From assembly GCA_010906935.1 (NCBI GenBank), contig JAAFHC010000005.1, positions 1-43,728 of the forward strand: DNA of 43,728 nt, read 5' to 3'. The stretch comes from Gelidibacter sp. Its GTDB lineage: Bacteria > Bacteroidota > Bacteroidia > Flavobacteriales > Flavobacteriaceae. This document shows positions 41,761 through 43,728 of this stretch, in pieces (the stretch's first letter is position 1; each line of letters opens with the position of its first letter). The position numbers and the translations under genes are program-made. Under the pieces are notes generated by a model. The model was not told the origin of the DNA and made no database searches. It worked only from the letters and a program-made list of their open reading frames with translations.

Positions 41761-43485
41761 ATGAATCTCACCCCTGAACAACAAGCCATTATTAATTCCA
41801 ATGGAAATATAAAAATTAACGCCATTGCTGGTTCTGGTAAGACAACAACAGTTGTTGAATATGCCATTAATAAACCTGCAAAGTCAAAAATATTATATCT
41901 TGCCTTTAACAAGACTGTTAAAGATGAGGCAATCCAAAAGTTTGAAAAAAAAGGAGCTACAAATGTTACTGTAGAAACGGCACATTCTTTAGCCTATGCT
42001 TATATTGTTCACAAATACCATTATAATATAATCAACAGTTACAAAGCGCACGAATTAGCTCTGTTATTAGAATTGGAAGAAGATAGCTTGAGGCACGGTG
42101 CTATTATCCTAGCAAACCACGTTAATAAATTAACTGCCTTATATTGTAATAGTAATAAAAAAAGTTTGCACCAGGTAAACTATTTAGCCACGATTATTGA
42201 TCCGCAAGCCAAGGGTTTTGTCACAAAATATTATGAAATCTTAATAGAAAAAACACAATTATTCATTAATAAAATGGATAAGGGTGAGGCTGATGTCACA
42301 CACGATTTCTACTTAAAGAAATTTCAATTATCAAACCCCAAGCTTTATTATGATTATATTATTTTTGATGAGGGTCAGGATGCTTCTGAAGCAATGCTTG
42401 ATATATTTTTAAACCAAGAAACTACCAAAATAATTGTTGGGGATACACACCAACAAATATATGGTTGGCGTTATGCAATTAACTCTTTAGAAAAAACAGA
42501 TTTCAAAACATTTAATCTCTCAACAAGTTTTCGTTTCAATCAAAATATTGCAGACTTAGCAAGTCAATCATTAGACCTTAAAAGGATGATTGGCAATCAT
42601 ATTTCATTCCCCATACAAGGAAAAGGGCAAAATAGGGAAACCAATTCAAAAGCAATTATTGCTAGAACAAATTTAGGATTATTAGTAAATGCAATAGAAT
42701 ATGTGGTTGAAGAAAAAAAAGCCAAAAAAATATATTTTGAAGGGAATATAAACTCCTATACCTATGCAGAAGACGGAGCTTCATTATTTGATGTCTTAAA
42801 TCTGTATACAAACAAAAAACATCTTATCCGGGATCTTCTTATTAAGGGAATGAAGGATATTGTGGATTTAGAGAGTTATGTAAAAATAACTGAAGACAAA
42901 TCATTAGGTATGCTTATTGAAATAGTAAAAAAATATGGCAATAAAATTCCTGCAATTCTAAAAGAAATAAAAGCAAAACATATAAATTCCAATAATAAGG
43001 AAGACGCTGAAGTAATATTTTCAACAGTGCATCGAAGTAAAGGAATGGAATACGATTCAGTAATTTTAGCAAATGATTTCATTGATGAAGAGAAAATACA
43101 GTATTTAAAAGATGAATATGAAAATACTCAGTCTTCAAAAATCAATGAAGAGATAAATTTATTATATGTTGCTATTACTCGCACAAAAAATAAATTATAT
43201 ATTCCTGAAAATCTTTTACCACTCCGTTTTCCTGAATGCGAAAATATAATTATTGTTCCTTCAAATAAAGATGACAATCAAATAGTAATAGATCCAAATT
43301 CAGAATTAGCAAAGGAAATTCAAAAAAAACATAATAATGCGTTTAAACCTTGGACGTTTGAACAAGAGATCAAATTAAAAGAAAAACTAACAGCAAAATC
43401 AAGTATCAAAGAAATCTCAGTGATAATGGGAAGGTCAACCAAATCTATTAGAGCAAAGATGGACTCATTAAAAATAAAAGAATAA
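41761..43485 (+). CDS. UvrD/Rep-like SF1 helicase with SANT-like tail
   Basis: The 574-residue protein is an SF1A helicase: Q-motif NLTPEQQAII, Walker A AGSGKT (23-28), DEGQD (203-207), GDTHQQIYGWR, STVHRSKGMEYDSV and LLYVAITRTKNKLYI. It resembles small UvrD/F-box-type helicases. The last 45 residues (PWTFEQEIKLKEKLTAKSSI, then MGRSTKSIRAKMDSLKI) look like a Myb/SANT-type or HTH DNA-binding tail, unusual for the family. It starts 13 bases after the RT-nitrilase gene and ends the packed operon. UvrD-like helicases are partners in other defence systems (for example GajB), which supports a role here, but membership in the system is inferred from spacing. Confidence 0.85.
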   Translation: MNLTPEQQAIINSNGNIKINAIAGSGKTTTVVEYAINKPAKSKILYLAFNKTVKDEAIQKFEKKGATNVTVETAHSLAYAYIVHKYHYNIINSYKAHELALLLELEEDSLRHGAIILANHVNKLTALYCNSNKKSLHQVNYLATIIDPQAKGFVTKYYEILIEKTQLFINKMDKGEADVTHDFYLKKFQLSNPKLYYDYIIFDEGQDASEAMLDIFLNQETTKIIVGDTHQQIYGWRYAINSLEKTDFKTFNLSTSFRFNQNIADLASQSLDLKRMIGNHISFPIQGKGQNRETNSKAIIARTNLGLLVNAIEYVVEEKKAKKIYFEGNINSYTYAEDGASLFDVLNLYTNKKHLIRDLLIKGMKDIVDLESYVKITEDKSLGMLIEIVKKYGNKIPAILKEIKAKHINSNNKEDAEVIFSTVHRSKGMEYDSVILANDFIDEEKIQYLKDEYENTQSSKINEEINLLYVAITRTKNKLYIPENLLPLRFPECENIIIVPSNKDDNQIVIDPNSELAKEIQKKHNNAFKPWTFEQEIKLKEKLTAKSSIKEISVIMGRSTKSIRAKMDSLKIKE

Positions 43486-43536
43486 AATAATTCTAAAAAT
43501 TTATTAAATTCGTAACAGCCATTTTATGTTGATGTT

Positions 43537-43728
43537 ATGGAAACACCTGATGCAAATAAACTCACACGAGAAGAATTATACGAATTAGTTTGGACAACAC
43601 CATTAACCACATTAACCAAAAATTATAATATCTCAGATAATGGATTGCGTAAAATTTGCATAAAATTAGCGATACCATTACCAAAATCAGGCTATTGGTC
43701 TAAAATAAAATTCAATAAACCTGTAAAG
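43537..43728 (+). CDS. HTH protein, N-terminal part, cut by window edge
   Basis: Sixty-four codons are open to the window edge. LTREELYELVWTTPLTTLTK, then YNISDNGLRKICIKLAIPLP and KSGYWSKI match a widespread N-terminal HTH module (REELYELVW...PMT.LAK...GYW) seen in proteins of bacterial mobile and defence elements. It follows a 51-base spacer without an evident terminator, so the island continues beyond 43728. Confidence 0.65.
   Translation, partial: METPDANKLTREELYELVWTTPLTTLTKNYNISDNGLRKICIKLAIPLPKSGYWSKIKFNKPVK

Noticed and set aside
1-43728. tRNA or rRNA genes
   Set aside because: No cloverleaf or rRNA-like stretch was noticed by eye on either strand; the island junction is at mnmE, not at a tRNA.

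Overview
The window comes from a Bacteroidota chromosome, most likely a member of the Flavobacteriia. The coding DNA is AT-rich. The core genes (M16 peptidase, long-chain acyl-CoA synthetase, a DnaX without its cysteine zinc module, MiaE, a DUF4268 protein, MnmE) are of flavobacterial type. Start sites lack Shine-Dalgarno sequences, several -7 boxes fit the Bacteroidota TAnnTTTG consensus, and intergenic regions carry short-period repeats typical of the group.

Core region (1-10540). The left edge holds the tail of a membrane protein and a frameshifted 3' remnant of purL. A two-domain M16 zinc peptidase on the minus strand is followed on the plus strand by a decayed acyl-CoA synthetase fragment and its intact paralogue. 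Then come dnaX, miaE, a DUF4268 gene and mnmE. Heptamer (ATGTTAN) and octamer (NNTTAAAC) arrays fill the spacers. dnaX carries an in-frame A AAA AAA slippery site that could give a short gamma-like form.

Island start and mobility/replication module (about 10523-16789). A tyrosine recombinase gene set begins directly after mnmE, whose last 18 bases correspond to the kind of attachment site used by Salmonella genomic island SGI1. The module holds a zinc-ribbon/HTH protein, the integrase, an unknown protein, two small Xis-like HTH proteins, a BT4734/VirE-N-type primase-like protein and a PriCT-2/DUF3987 primase-helicase. No relaxase or conjugation gene is visible.

Defence region (17116-43485). 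First is a type I restriction-modification locus (ORF6N regulator, HsdR, HsdM, HsdS) with an additional PD-(D/E)XK-like gene wedged between hsdR and hsdM. Next is a HerA-type ATPase overlapping, by 79 nt, a WHH-type HNH nuclease. This pair is bracketed by two copies of the hsdS 3' end, marking it as an exchangeable cassette. Last is a packed five-gene operon with no gap over 14 nt: a long Argonaute with a degraded PIWI active site, a 1084-aa protein placed like DruH, a 1952-aa DruE-like helicase with DUF1998, a reverse transcriptase fused to a nitrilase (DRT class 1 type), and a UvrD-like helicase with a C-terminal SANT-like tail. A further HTH-containing gene starts at the right edge and runs off the window.

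The Argonaute-Druantia-RT/nitrilase operon is the most striking content. The parts are known separately as antiviral components, and I know of no description of them as one unit. A guide-binding but non-cleaving Argonaute could act as sensor, with the helicases and RT/nitrilase as processing and effector parts; that role is inference.
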